Both the position numbers and the translations under genes were made by a program. Source: Oxalobacteraceae bacterium (GTDB lineage Bacteria > Pseudomonadota > Gammaproteobacteria > Burkholderiales > Burkholderiaceae_D). From it: a stretch of DNA of 21,440 nt. Of the stretch, positions 14,691 to 21,440 are shown one piece after another; position 1 is the stretch's first letter; each line of letters starts with the position of its first letter. The notes beneath the pieces were generated by a model. It saw only the letters and a program-made list of their open reading frames with translations, was not told the DNA's origin and ran no database searches. The stretch spans positions 1 to 21,440 of the forward strand of contig CANKWG010000009.1 in assembly GCA_947487325.1 (NCBI GenBank), read 5' to 3'.

Positions 14691-17045
14691 CTAGAAAATT
14701 TCGCTCTGGGGCTCATCCTCTTTTTTATCACCTGGCCCATTGGCATCCCCAGACGGTGTCAGTCCGACCGAGCTTACCCCGCTGCCATCCGCATATTCGG
14801 TATACACGTAGTCGCCCGCATAGGTAGTCACGCCGGATGGCATGGCGCGCTCCTGTACGGACACCCCTTGCAGCGCCTTTTGCATATAGCTGATCCAGAT
14901 GGGTAGCGCCAGACCGCCACCTGTTTCACGACTGCCGAGATTTCTGGGTTTGTCGAAACCAATCCAAGCCACACCGACTAGTTTAGGGTGATAGCCCGCA
15001 AACCAGGCGTCGATAGAATCATTGGTGGTACCTGTCTTGCCGGCGATGTCGGGACGTTTCAGTGCCAATGCCCGCATGGCAGTGCCATGTTTAACCACAT
15101 CTTTGAGCATGCTGTCGATCAGGTACGCGTTACGTGCATCGATGACGCGCAGATTTTCATCGCCAGCACGCTCAGGCGTGACCTGAAACAGCGTGCGACC
15201 ACTGTTGTCGGTAATCTTCGAAATCAAATAAGGATTGATTTTGTATCCGCCATTAGCAAACACTGCATAAGCACCAGCCATCTGCAGCGGCGTCACGGCT
15301 CCGGCGCCGAGCGCCATTGTCAGATAGGGAGGATTTTTTTCGAGGTCAAACCCGAAGCGTGTCACGTATTCCTGTGCGTAATTGACGCCGATGCGATCCA
15401 GAATTCGGATCGACACCATATTTTTGGAGCGCGTGAGACCTTTGCGCATGGACAGTGGGCCATCATATTTGCCGTCAGAGTTTTTAGGCTCCCATGCTTG
15501 GGACCCGGTTTTGCCGGCATCAAATACGATGGGTGCGTCATTGATCATGGTGCCAGGCGAGAGGCCTTTTTCAAGTGAGGCTGAATAAATGAATGGCTTG
15601 AAGGTCGACCCAGGCTGTCGCCAGGCTTGTGTCACATGATTGAATTTTGTACGACTGAAATCAAAGCCGCCGACCAGTGACTTGATACGGCCGTCTTCAG
15701 AGCTGATGGAGACAAAACCTGACTCCACCTCAGGCAGCTGAATGATGGACCAGCCCGTACCTTCCTGCATCACGCGTATGATCGCACCACGTCGTATGCG
15801 TTTGTTGGCAGGCATTTTATCGGTGAGGGCTGCAGCAGCAGCACCGAGTTCGGTATTGGCAATCGTGATTTCTTCGCCGGACGCCAGCAATGCCCGCACG
15901 TTCTTGGGGCTGGCCGACAAAACGACTGCGGCAATAATGCCATCACTATCGGGGTGCTCGGCGAGTTCGGACTCTATCGCTGCCTCTGCTTCGGATTTGC
16001 TGGCCGGAATATCCATATAGCCTTCCGGTCCGCGATAGGGCTGACGTTTTTCATACTCAAGCACACCACGACGCAGCGCCAGATAGGCAGCATCCTGATC
16101 GGCTTTGGTAATTGTGGTGAATACGTTGAAGCCGCGCGTATAGGCATCTTCTTTGAATTGGTCATAGACCATCTGTCGCGCCATTTCCGAAACGTATTCG
16201 GCATGAATACCGAAATCCGTGCTGTCCATCTTGATTCGGAGTTCTTCATCACGCGCGCGTTCATATTGGGCGGTGGTGATATAGCCCAGATCATGCATGC
16301 GTTGCAGGATGTATTGCTGACGCGCTTTTGCGCGTTTTGGATTGACGACGGGATTGTTGGCAGAGGGTGCCTTGGGAAGGCCGGCCAGCATCGCGGCCTC
16401 TGCAACGGTCACTTCGTTGAGCTTTTTACCAAAATAAATCTGAGCCGCTGAGGCAAAGCCATAGGCGCGCTGTCCCAGATAAATCTGGTTCATGTAGAGC
16501 TCGAGAATTTGATCTTTTGTGAGTGTTTTTTCTATTTTCCATGCAAGCAGCACTTCATAGAGTTTGCGCTTAATTGTCTGCTCGCTGGATAAAAAGAAAT
16601 TGCGCGCCACTTGCTGCGTGATGGTTGAGGCACCTTGGCGGCTGCCACTGAAGGTGTTGTTAATCATCGCGCGCAAAATTCCCCAGTAGTCGACACCACC
16701 GTGCTCATAAAAACGATCATCCTCGATCGCCAGCACGGCTTGCTTCATTACCGGGGGAATATCTTTGTAACGTACCAGGCTGCGTCTTTCCTCACCGAAC
16801 TCTCCGATCAGCACGTTATCTGCAGAGAAAACACGCAGTGGCATTTTGGGTTGATAGGTCGCCAGCGCATCAATGTCCGGCAAGCTGGGGTAAGCCATCA
16901 TCAGGATGAAGCCCGCCAGCAGCGCGACGATCAGTACAAGGCCTCCCACTGCGGTCAATAGGCTCAGCGCCATCTTGAGGGGTGCCGGCAGGATGGAAGG
17001 GCTCTCGCCCTTGGGTGCATCACCGTTCGGAGTGGATGAGTTCAT
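14691..17045 (-). CDS. mrcA: Penicillin-binding protein 1A (bifunctional murein synthase)
   Basis: This class A PBP, 784 residues, polymerises glycan strands and cross-links peptides in the periplasm. It has a short cytoplasmic tail, a membrane anchor at about 25-50, and a GT51 transglycosylase domain with catalytic Glu108 (AIEDDRFYEHGGVD) plus GASTITQQVARN and KIEKTLTKDQILELYMNQIYLG. An OB-like insert is at about 335-445. The transpeptidase domain has the nucleophile Ser480 in STFK, SKN at 540-542 and KTG at 670-672. All catalytic motifs are intact. The ATG at 17045 lies about 36 bases after a predicted transcription start. It is divergent from pilM, the classical arrangement seen in Pseudomonas and Burkholderiales. 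Confidence 0.97.
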   Translation of the reverse strand: MNSSTPNGDAPKGESPSILPAPLKMALSLLTAVGGLVLIVALLAGFILMMAYPSLPDIDALATYQPKMPLRVFSADNVLIGEFGEERRSLVRYKDIPPVMKQAVLAIEDDRFYEHGGVDYWGILRAMINNTFSGSRQGASTITQQVARNFFLSSEQTIKRKLYEVLLAWKIEKTLTKDQILELYMNQIYLGQRAYGFASAAQIYFGKKLNEVTVAEAAMLAGLPKAPSANNPVVNPKRAKARQQYILQRMHDLGYITTAQYERARDEELRIKMDSTDFGIHAEYVSEMARQMVYDQFKEDAYTRGFNVFTTITKADQDAAYLALRRGVLEYEKRQPYRGPEGYMDIPASKSEAEAAIESELAEHPDSDGIIAAVVLSASPKNVRALLASGEEITIANTELGAAAAALTDKMPANKRIRRGAIIRVMQEGTGWSIIQLPEVESGFVSISSEDGRIKSLVGGFDFSRTKFNHVTQAWRQPGSTFKPFIYSASLEKGLSPGTMINDAPIVFDAGKTGSQAWEPKNSDGKYDGPLSMRKGLTRSKNMVSIRILDRIGVNYAQEYVTRFGFDLEKNPPYLTMALGAGAVTPLQMAGAYAVFANGGYKINPYLISKITDNSGRTLFQVTPERAGDENLRVIDARNAYLIDSMLKDVVKHGTAMRALALKRPDIAGKTGTTNDSIDAWFAGYHPKLVGVAWIGFDKPRNLGSRETGGGLALPIWISYMQKALQGVSVQERAMPSGVTTYAGDYVYTEYADGSGVSSVGLTPSGDANGPGDKKEDEPQSEIF

Positions 17046-17087
17046 TCGGGAAGAAATGAGAGAGGCATGAAAGCCTTGAAGCGCCCG

Positions 17088-17114
17088 ATTATAACGGTTG
17101 CCCCGCAGTGTTGA
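17088..17114 (-). promoter_or_regulatory. Candidate promoter of mrcA
   Basis: On the - strand a perfect -10 box TATAAT occupies 17093-17088. The best -35 candidate is TCAACA at 17114-17109 (4 of 6) with a short 15-base spacer. Transcription would start near 17081. An inverted repeat abuts the -35 side. Confidence 0.5.
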
Positions 17115-17136
17115 GCTTGCTCATAGCAAGCTTGCT
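17114..17136. repeat. Inverted and direct repeats upstream of mrcA
   Basis: AGCTTGCT (17114-17121) is inverted as AGCAAGCT (17125-17132) after the 3-base spacer CAT. The second copy overlaps a further AGCTTGCT, making 17125-17136 a perfect 12-bp palindrome AGCAAGCTTGCT. Three half-sites next to the mrcA -35 region look like a regulator binding site; no known regulator motif was recognised. Confidence 0.45.
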
Positions 17137-17174
17137 GTGTTCATTGGCTCTGATGTGCTGATTTGCGTCGGCAT

Positions 17175-17206
17175 TTGACAACGTCAGTCCTAAGCGGCTT
17201 TACATT
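17175..17206 (+). promoter_or_regulatory. Possible promoter of the pilMNOPQ operon
   Basis: A perfect TTGACA at 17175-17180 is followed by TACATT (4 of 6) at 17201-17206. The 20-base spacer is longer than the preferred 16-18, so the pairing may be wrong. No better pair was found between here and the pilM start. Confidence 0.3.
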
Positions 17207-17277
17207 CTGAAAAGGCACTTGTTAGCATCCGCGTCAAATTTAAAAAATGGCAACACTTATTGTGCGGAGCGTTTCGA

Positions 17278-18276
17278 ATGTTTTCTGTGGGTTCATGGTT
17301 TCGCCGCCATCAAGTACCGGTATTGGGCGTCGATGTCAGTCCGGCTGGTATACGCATCATGGAACTCGTTCGTGAGGGCAAGCATTTCCGAGTCGCACAT
17401 TACGCGCAGGAGCCTGTGCCCTCGGGCGCCTTGCGTGACGGTAGCTTTTCACAGATGGAACTTCTCACTGAATCACTGCGCCGAGCGCTCAAGCGCAGTG
17501 GCACGCGCTTGAGAACTGCGGCCATGGCACTGCCTTCCGGTGCTGTCATCAAAAAAATGCTGATGCTGCCCGCCGGTATGTACGACGAGGAAATGGAAAT
17601 GCAAGTCGAGACTGAGGCGAGTCAGACCTTGCCATTCTCTCTCGATGAGATCAGTCTTGATTTCGTCACAGTGGGTCCTTCGGCAAGTCATGAGGGTTAT
17701 GTAGATGTGATGTTGGTGGCTGCACGCAAGGAGCGGATTGATGAAAGGCTCACACTGGCCGATGCAGCTGGCTTGCGCCCGCTGGTAATCGATGTTGAAT
17801 CCCAGGTTATGACGGCGTCGTTGGGGCTGCTTGACTTAGAACGTCAAGCGCATCAGAACCAGCCCGTCGTACTACTGCAATTGTGCAGCGAAGGGAGTCA
17901 TTGCTACGTCATGCTCAATGGCTTGGTGATTTTTGAACGTGAAATAGGCCTGTCTTTGCCTCGATCCGATCAAGAGAAATCGCGCGCTGCGATGGAGTCG
18001 ATCAGGGAAGCGATTTGCCAGGAACTCACACGTGCCTTGCAGCTTTTCTCGACGTCGACACAGCACGCCAGCGTTGCGCACATATACATCGCCGGCAGTG
18101 TTTACAACCTCGGCAGTGATCTTGCTGCGTTTGTGGAGCGCCGGGTGGGCATATCCAGTTCACTACCGAACCCGTTTGCAGACATGCATTTGCCATCCCT
18201 TGATTTGCAGCTGCAGGAAGATGCGCCGGCTTGCTTGGTCGTCTGTGGCCTTGCACTGCGGAGCTTTTCAAGATGA
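17278..18276 (+). CDS. pilM: Type IV pilus assembly protein PilM
   Basis: PilM is the cytoplasmic actin-like ATPase of the inner-membrane alignment complex; it binds the N-terminal tail of PilN. From the ATG at 17278 it has 332 residues. The nucleotide-binding phosphate-1 motif is LGVDVSPAGIRIMEL near 16-30, the middle has AMALPSGAVIKKMLMLP and FVTVGPSASHEGYVDVMLVAARKE, and the C-terminal phosphate motif is HIYIAGSVYNLG. An in-frame TTG at 17260 would add six residues, but GGAG at 17266-17269 fits the ATG. The stop overlaps the pilN start (ATGA at 18273-18276). It is the first gene of the pilus operon. Confidence 0.95.
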   Translation: MFSVGSWFRRHQVPVLGVDVSPAGIRIMELVREGKHFRVAHYAQEPVPSGALRDGSFSQMELLTESLRRALKRSGTRLRTAAMALPSGAVIKKMLMLPAGMYDEEMEMQVETEASQTLPFSLDEISLDFVTVGPSASHEGYVDVMLVAARKERIDERLTLADAAGLRPLVIDVESQVMTASLGLLDLERQAHQNQPVVLLQLCSEGSHCYVMLNGLVIFEREIGLSLPRSDQEKSRAAMESIREAICQELTRALQLFSTSTQHASVAHIYIAGSVYNLGSDLAAFVERRVGISSSLPNPFADMHLPSLDLQLQEDAPACLVVCGLALRSFSR

Positions 18277-18839
18277 TCGAATTCAATCTTCTACCCTGGC
18301 GCGAAGCGCAGCGCCGGGAGCAAAAGCGTTTGTTTAATGGTCTGTTGGTGTTGTCATCGCTCTGTGGATTGATGGTGGTTTTGATTGTGAGTGGGGTAAA
18401 TGCTGCGCAACTGTCAACGCAGCAGAGTCGCAATACATTACTTCTGTCTGAAAACAAAATTCTTGATGATCGATTACGAGAAATCAAAGGACTGCGTCTG
18501 GATATCGATGCCCTCAAGGCCAGGCAACATGCGGTCGAAAGTCTGCAATCCGATCGAGCCCGGCCAGTGCACTTGCTGGATGAACTGGTCACGCGCGTAC
18601 CCGCGGGTGTCGCGCTCAAGTCAATCAAACAAACAGACCATCTCGTCCTCACAGGGTTGGCGCAATCAAATTCCCGTGTTTCCGAATTACTTCGCAATCT
18701 GTCGCAGTCAACGCCCTGGCTAGGAAAAGCCGAGCTCGTCGAGATCAAGGCCGCCAGCTTGGGTCAGGGTAAAGAAGCAAGAAAAGTCTACGAATTTAAT
18801 GTGACCATTGCTGCTTCAAAGGTAGCCAGCCCGCCATGA
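18273..18839 (+). CDS. pilN: Type IV pilus assembly protein PilN
   Basis: PilN is a bitopic inner-membrane protein of 188 residues. Its cytoplasmic N-terminus carries the PilM-docking motif, here MIEFNLLPWREAQRR (usually INLLPWR), followed by one membrane helix at about 21-43, a coiled-coil region about 48-85 and a periplasmic ferredoxin-like domain from about 90. It pairs with PilO. The in-frame frame extends upstream to 18231 but would lie inside pilM and displace the docking motif, so the ATG at 18273 is the start. Both junctions are ATGA overlaps, giving tight translational coupling. Confidence 0.95.
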   Translation: MIEFNLLPWREAQRREQKRLFNGLLVLSSLCGLMVVLIVSGVNAAQLSTQQSRNTLLLSENKILDDRLREIKGLRLDIDALKARQHAVESLQSDRARPVHLLDELVTRVPAGVALKSIKQTDHLVLTGLAQSNSRVSELLRNLSQSTPWLGKAELVEIKAASLGQGKEARKVYEFNVTIAASKVASPP

Positions 18840-19507
18840 TGTCAATTCAGCGTGGTACATCGCTTAACTGGCAGCTTGTCGCGAGTCAGTTTCAGGGCCT
18901 GCAAGGGCGGCATCCAGGTACCTGGCCCATCATTCCCCGGCTGTTCTGCGCGCTTGGTGTTTCGTTGATGGTCATCATGGCAGGGGGATGGTTAGTGTGG
19001 ACGGCGCAATGGGAAGAGCTGGCCTCGGGTCAGGCTGAGGAGGTCCGTCAGAAACAAGACTTTACTGGAAAAGTCCGGCAGTCGGTGCATCTCGATATCT
19101 TGCGTCAGCAAAAGGCGCAAGTGCAGTCGCAAGTCGAAAAGCTGGAACAGCAATTACCTAGCAAGTCCGAGATGGACGCCTTGCTGTCTGAAATCAATCA
19201 GGCGGGTATCAGCCGTGGACTGCAGTTCGAGCTGTTCAAACCGGGTCAGGTCAAATTGCATGATTTCTATGCAGAGCTGCCCATCGAAATCAAACTCACG
19301 GGCAACTACCATGCGCTGGCCGGTTTCACGAGTGATATCGCCAATTTACAGCGCATAGTCACTATCGACAGAATAGCAATTACACAGTTACGCGAAGGGA
19401 TACAAAACTTCGAAGGCGTGATTCACACTTTTCGCTACCTCGACAAGGACGAGGTGGCATCCCAAAAGAAGATGGCCGAGGACAGCAAGAAGCGGGGCAG
19501 TAAATGA
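18836..19507 (+). CDS. pilO: Type IV pilus assembly protein PilO
   Basis: PilO is the partner of PilN in the periplasmic alignment complex, 223 residues. It has a cytoplasmic N-terminus of about 36 residues, one membrane helix at about 37-56, a long coiled coil (about 60-115, rich in Gln, Glu and Lys) and a periplasmic ferredoxin-like domain with the family motifs ISRGLQFELFKPG, FYAELPIEIKLTGNYHALAGF and IVTIDRI. The C-terminus is a lysine-rich tail. Two tandem ATGs begin at 18836 and 18839, and the first overlaps the pilN stop. The stop overlaps pilP as ATGA at 19504-19507. Confidence 0.95.
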   Translation: MMSIQRGTSLNWQLVASQFQGLQGRHPGTWPIIPRLFCALGVSLMVIMAGGWLVWTAQWEELASGQAEEVRQKQDFTGKVRQSVHLDILRQQKAQVQSQVEKLEQQLPSKSEMDALLSEINQAGISRGLQFELFKPGQVKLHDFYAELPIEIKLTGNYHALAGFTSDIANLQRIVTIDRIAITQLREGIQNFEGVIHTFRYLDKDEVASQKKMAEDSKKRGSK

Positions 19508-20070
19508 AACGCCTCAGACACGTTTGCAACCGCTCATGCGACTGCGCGTCACTCATTTTGATAAAAACGCTCGGTCTGATCACCGTACTTCTGACCGGCT
19601 GCAGCGAAGCACCTGACAATGATTTGCGCACTTGGATGAGCGATATCAGGCGGCAGTCGCACCCGGTGCCGGTTGAGGTGTCACCGCGTCCAGCACTCGA
19701 AGAATTTCACTATCAAGCCTCTGGCCGACTGGATCCCTTTGACATCACCAAAATTTCCGCATCCCTGGTTGCCGAGCTAAACACAACAGGCTTGCAACCG
19801 GATACGCGCCGTTCACGGGAGCCGCTGGAATCCTTTCCGTTGGATAGCCTGCGGTTGGTAGGAAGCATACGCCGTCAGGGTCAGGTGGTTGCGCTGGTTG
19901 AAGCAGACAAAATCATTCATCAGGTGCACTTGGGTAGCCACCTAGGGCCTGATATGGGCAAAGTGATAGCCATTAGCGAAGGCGCCATCGAAATCGAGGA
20001 AGTGGTGCAGGACGTTGGCAATACTTGGGCCAAGCGACGCGCGCGACTGGTATTGCAGGAGAAACGTTGA
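19504..20070 (+). CDS. pilP: Type IV pilus assembly lipoprotein PilP
   Basis: PilP is an inner-membrane lipoprotein that links the PilNO complex to the secretin PilQ, 188 residues. The signal peptide is long in its n-region (about 16 residues before the hydrophobic stretch) and ends in the lipobox LLTGC with lipidation at Cys33. A flexible segment (about 35-70) precedes the conserved GRLDPFD and the beta-rich homology domain with LDSLRLVGSIRRQGQVVALVEADKIIHQVHLGSHLG. The ATG overlaps the pilO stop, and the stop TGA overlaps the pilQ ATG by one base (TGATG). No alternative downstream start preserves the signal peptide. Confidence 0.95.
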   Translation: MKRLRHVCNRSCDCASLILIKTLGLITVLLTGCSEAPDNDLRTWMSDIRRQSHPVPVEVSPRPALEEFHYQASGRLDPFDITKISASLVAELNTTGLQPDTRRSREPLESFPLDSLRLVGSIRRQGQVVALVEADKIIHQVHLGSHLGPDMGKVIAISEGAIEIEEVVQDVGNTWAKRRARLVLQEKR

Positions 20071-21440
20071 TGAAAGCAGTTATGTTGGAAGTAGGACGCT
20101 GGTTCATGGGCTGCATGATGTTCGTGATCATGATCACGAACGCGCGGGCCGAGCTCAATGCGATCACAGGTATCGAGGCCAGTCATACTGGATCAGTGCT
20201 GACACTGCGGATCCCGATGCGCCAGGCACTTTCTGCACCGCCGGGCAGCTTTTCAACTGCGGCGCCACCAAGAATCGTGCTCGATTTTCCGGACACGCTG
20301 AACGCTACCGGACAGACCCGGCGAGTATTCGATGCGGGTGAGTTGCGTCATGTGGATCTAGTACAGGCGGCGGGGCGCACGCGTATTGTGCTCAATCTCA
20401 AGCGTCCGCAGCAGTTCAGCATGCGCGTGACAGGACAGACGTTGATGGTGAGTCTGGCCGATGAAAAAGTCGGCACAGACCAAAGTGCCCGTGCCGCAAA
20501 CTTGGCAATGGAAAAGAACGCGATCGTCGATTTAGATTTTCGACGGGGGGAGAGCGATGCCGGACGCATCATCATTGATTTGGCAAAAACGCAGTCATCC
20601 ATCGACGTACGCCGACAGGGCCAGTCACTGATTGTCGATTTCATGAAAACCAGTTTGCCCGAAGTACTTCGGCGCAAACTGGATGTGGCTGATTTTGGCA
20701 CGCCGGTGCAATTTATCACCACCCGCGCCGACGGTGACACGGTGCGCATGCTGATTGAGCCGCGTGGCCAATGGGAGCATCTGACTTGGCAGACCGATCG
20801 CCGGCTTGTGCTGGAAGTGCGATCGGTCAAACAGGACGATGGTAAAACCTCTGCTGGCAATCGTGGCTATCGGGGTGACAAGCTGTCGATGAATTTTCAA
20901 AATATCGAGGTGCGTGCATTGCTGCAGGTGATTGCAGATTTCACTGGTCTCAATGTCGTGGCCAGCGACAGCGTGAGCGGCAACCTCACGCTTCGTTTGA
21001 AGGATGTGCCTTGGGATCAGGCGCTCGATATTGTGATGCAGGCGCGCGGGCTGGATATGCGTCGTAATGGCAATGTGCTTTGGATCGCACCCAAGGACGA
21101 ATTACTGACCAAGGAAAGGCTAGAGCTGGAACAGCGGGCACAAATATCCGAGCTGGAGCCATTGATTACGGAGACCTTCCAGTTGAACTATCAGAAGGCT
21201 GATGCCTTTCGTCAGGTCTTCGGGCTCGATGGTCAGGTCGGGCGCGGTAGCATTTTGTCGCGTCGTGGCAGCGCTTCTGCCGAGCCGCGTACCAACAAAT
21301 TATTTGTCACCGATACACCCAGTCGTCTGGAGGAAGTGCGCAAACTGATACAGCTTACCGATATACCGACGCGTCAGGTCATGATCGAAGCCCGTATCGT
21401 TGAGGCAGACGATACGTTCAGCAAAAGTCTAGGCGTGAGG
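20070..21440 (+). CDS. pilQ: Type IV pilus secretin PilQ (partial, 3' end missing)
   Basis: PilQ forms the outer-membrane channel through which the pilus passes. 457 codons are visible with no stop; the rest lies beyond the window. The signal peptide is about 1-27 (MKAVMLEVGRWFMG start, cut after ARA). Two AMIN domains follow, about 30-130 and 150-255, which in other species bind peptidoglycan; IVLDFPDTL and GRIIIDLAKTQ are their typical strands. The secretin N0 domain starts at LSMNFQNIEVRALLQVIADFTGLNVV (about 272) and the N1 domain covers roughly 355-440. RQVMIEARIVEADDTFSKSLGV marks entry to the secretin core. The start ATG is joined to pilP by TGATG. A perfect 22-bp palindrome lies in the signal-peptide codons. 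Confidence 0.96.
   Translation, partial: MKAVMLEVGRWFMGCMMFVIMITNARAELNAITGIEASHTGSVLTLRIPMRQALSAPPGSFSTAAPPRIVLDFPDTLNATGQTRRVFDAGELRHVDLVQAAGRTRIVLNLKRPQQFSMRVTGQTLMVSLADEKVGTDQSARAANLAMEKNAIVDLDFRRGESDAGRIIIDLAKTQSSIDVRRQGQSLIVDFMKTSLPEVLRRKLDVADFGTPVQFITTRADGDTVRMLIEPRGQWEHLTWQTDRRLVLEVRSVKQDDGKTSAGNRGYRGDKLSMNFQNIEVRALLQVIADFTGLNVVASDSVSGNLTLRLKDVPWDQALDIVMQARGLDMRRNGNVLWIAPKDELLTKERLELEQRAQISELEPLITETFQLNYQKADAFRQVFGLDGQVGRGSILSRRGSASAEPRTNKLFVTDTPSRLEEVRKLIQLTDIPTRQVMIEARIVEADDTFSKSLGVR
20120..20141. repeat. Perfect 22-bp palindrome inside pilQ
   Basis: The half-site GTTCGTGATCA (20120-20130) is followed with no spacer by its exact reverse complement (20131-20141). As RNA it can form a 9-bp stem with a CAUG loop, 50 bases after the pilQ start codon. 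It encodes residues 17-24 of the signal peptide and contains two GATC sites. Function is unknown. Confidence 0.6.

Noticed and set aside
14988..15578. 196-codon open frame on the + strand
   Set aside because: It is antisense to the transpeptidase domain of mrcA and has no family features or ribosome binding site.
18026..18748. 240-codon open frame on the - strand across pilM and pilN
   Set aside because: It runs antisense through two overlapping pilus genes with intact motifs.
1..21440. Mobile elements, CRISPR arrays, tRNA or rRNA genes, horizontally acquired islands
   Set aside because: No transposase, integrase, repeat array, tRNA cloverleaf or abrupt change in composition was seen; gene order is that of conserved core chromosome.

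Overview
The window is a stretch of core chromosome from a betaproteobacterium, most likely order Burkholderiales and perhaps close to Oxalobacteraceae. That placement is inferred from protein style and gene order: rpoA-rplQ, then cutA-dsbD, hemB, yihA, a di-haem cytochrome c4, the System II cytochrome c assembly pair resB-ccsB, msrPQ, lysA-lptM, cyaY, mrcA and pilMNOPQ. Base composition is moderate, only slightly GC-rich by eye. I saw no mobile element, CRISPR array, rRNA, tRNA or broken gene. Genes are densely packed and no gap exceeds 300 bases; the largest are 17046-17277 (mrcA/pilM divergent region) and 7509-7735 (cytochrome c4 to resB).

Left part (1-4632, + strand): the end of the ribosomal-protein/RNA polymerase operon (rpoA 3' end, rplQ) closes with a strong intrinsic terminator. 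A two-gene ABC-2 exporter of the NodI/NodJ family follows, then cutA overlapping dsbD by 8 bases. Convergent to these, on the - strand, are yihA (ribosome-assembly GTPase) and hemB (porphobilinogen synthase, metal site of the Mg-dependent type). The hemB 5' region carries an unusually well-formed nested stem structure.

Middle (6849-12743, + strand): a redox and cytochrome block. Cytochrome c4 has its own terminator. ResB and CcsB together form the System II haem-delivery and ligation complex, and DsbD, encoded nearby, could supply periplasmic reductant. After a long hairpin terminator come MsrP and MsrQ, the periplasmic methionine-sulfoxide reductase and its haem membrane partner.

Right part: lysA and the small lipoprotein gene lptM are on the - strand, cyaY is divergent to lptM on the + strand, and mrcA (PBP1A) is on the - strand. 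Divergent from mrcA is the type IV pilus assembly operon pilM-pilN-pilO-pilP-pilQ. Its genes are joined by ATGA or TGATG stop/start overlaps, and pilQ is cut by the window end.

No new multi-gene system is evident. The signals most worth a second look are non-coding: the three-stem leader upstream of hemB, a perfect 22-bp palindrome in the signal-peptide codons of pilQ, a symmetric divergent -10 element between yihA and cytochrome c4, inverted repeats at the mrcA promoter, and an intrinsic terminator pointing the wrong way over the 3' end of yihA.
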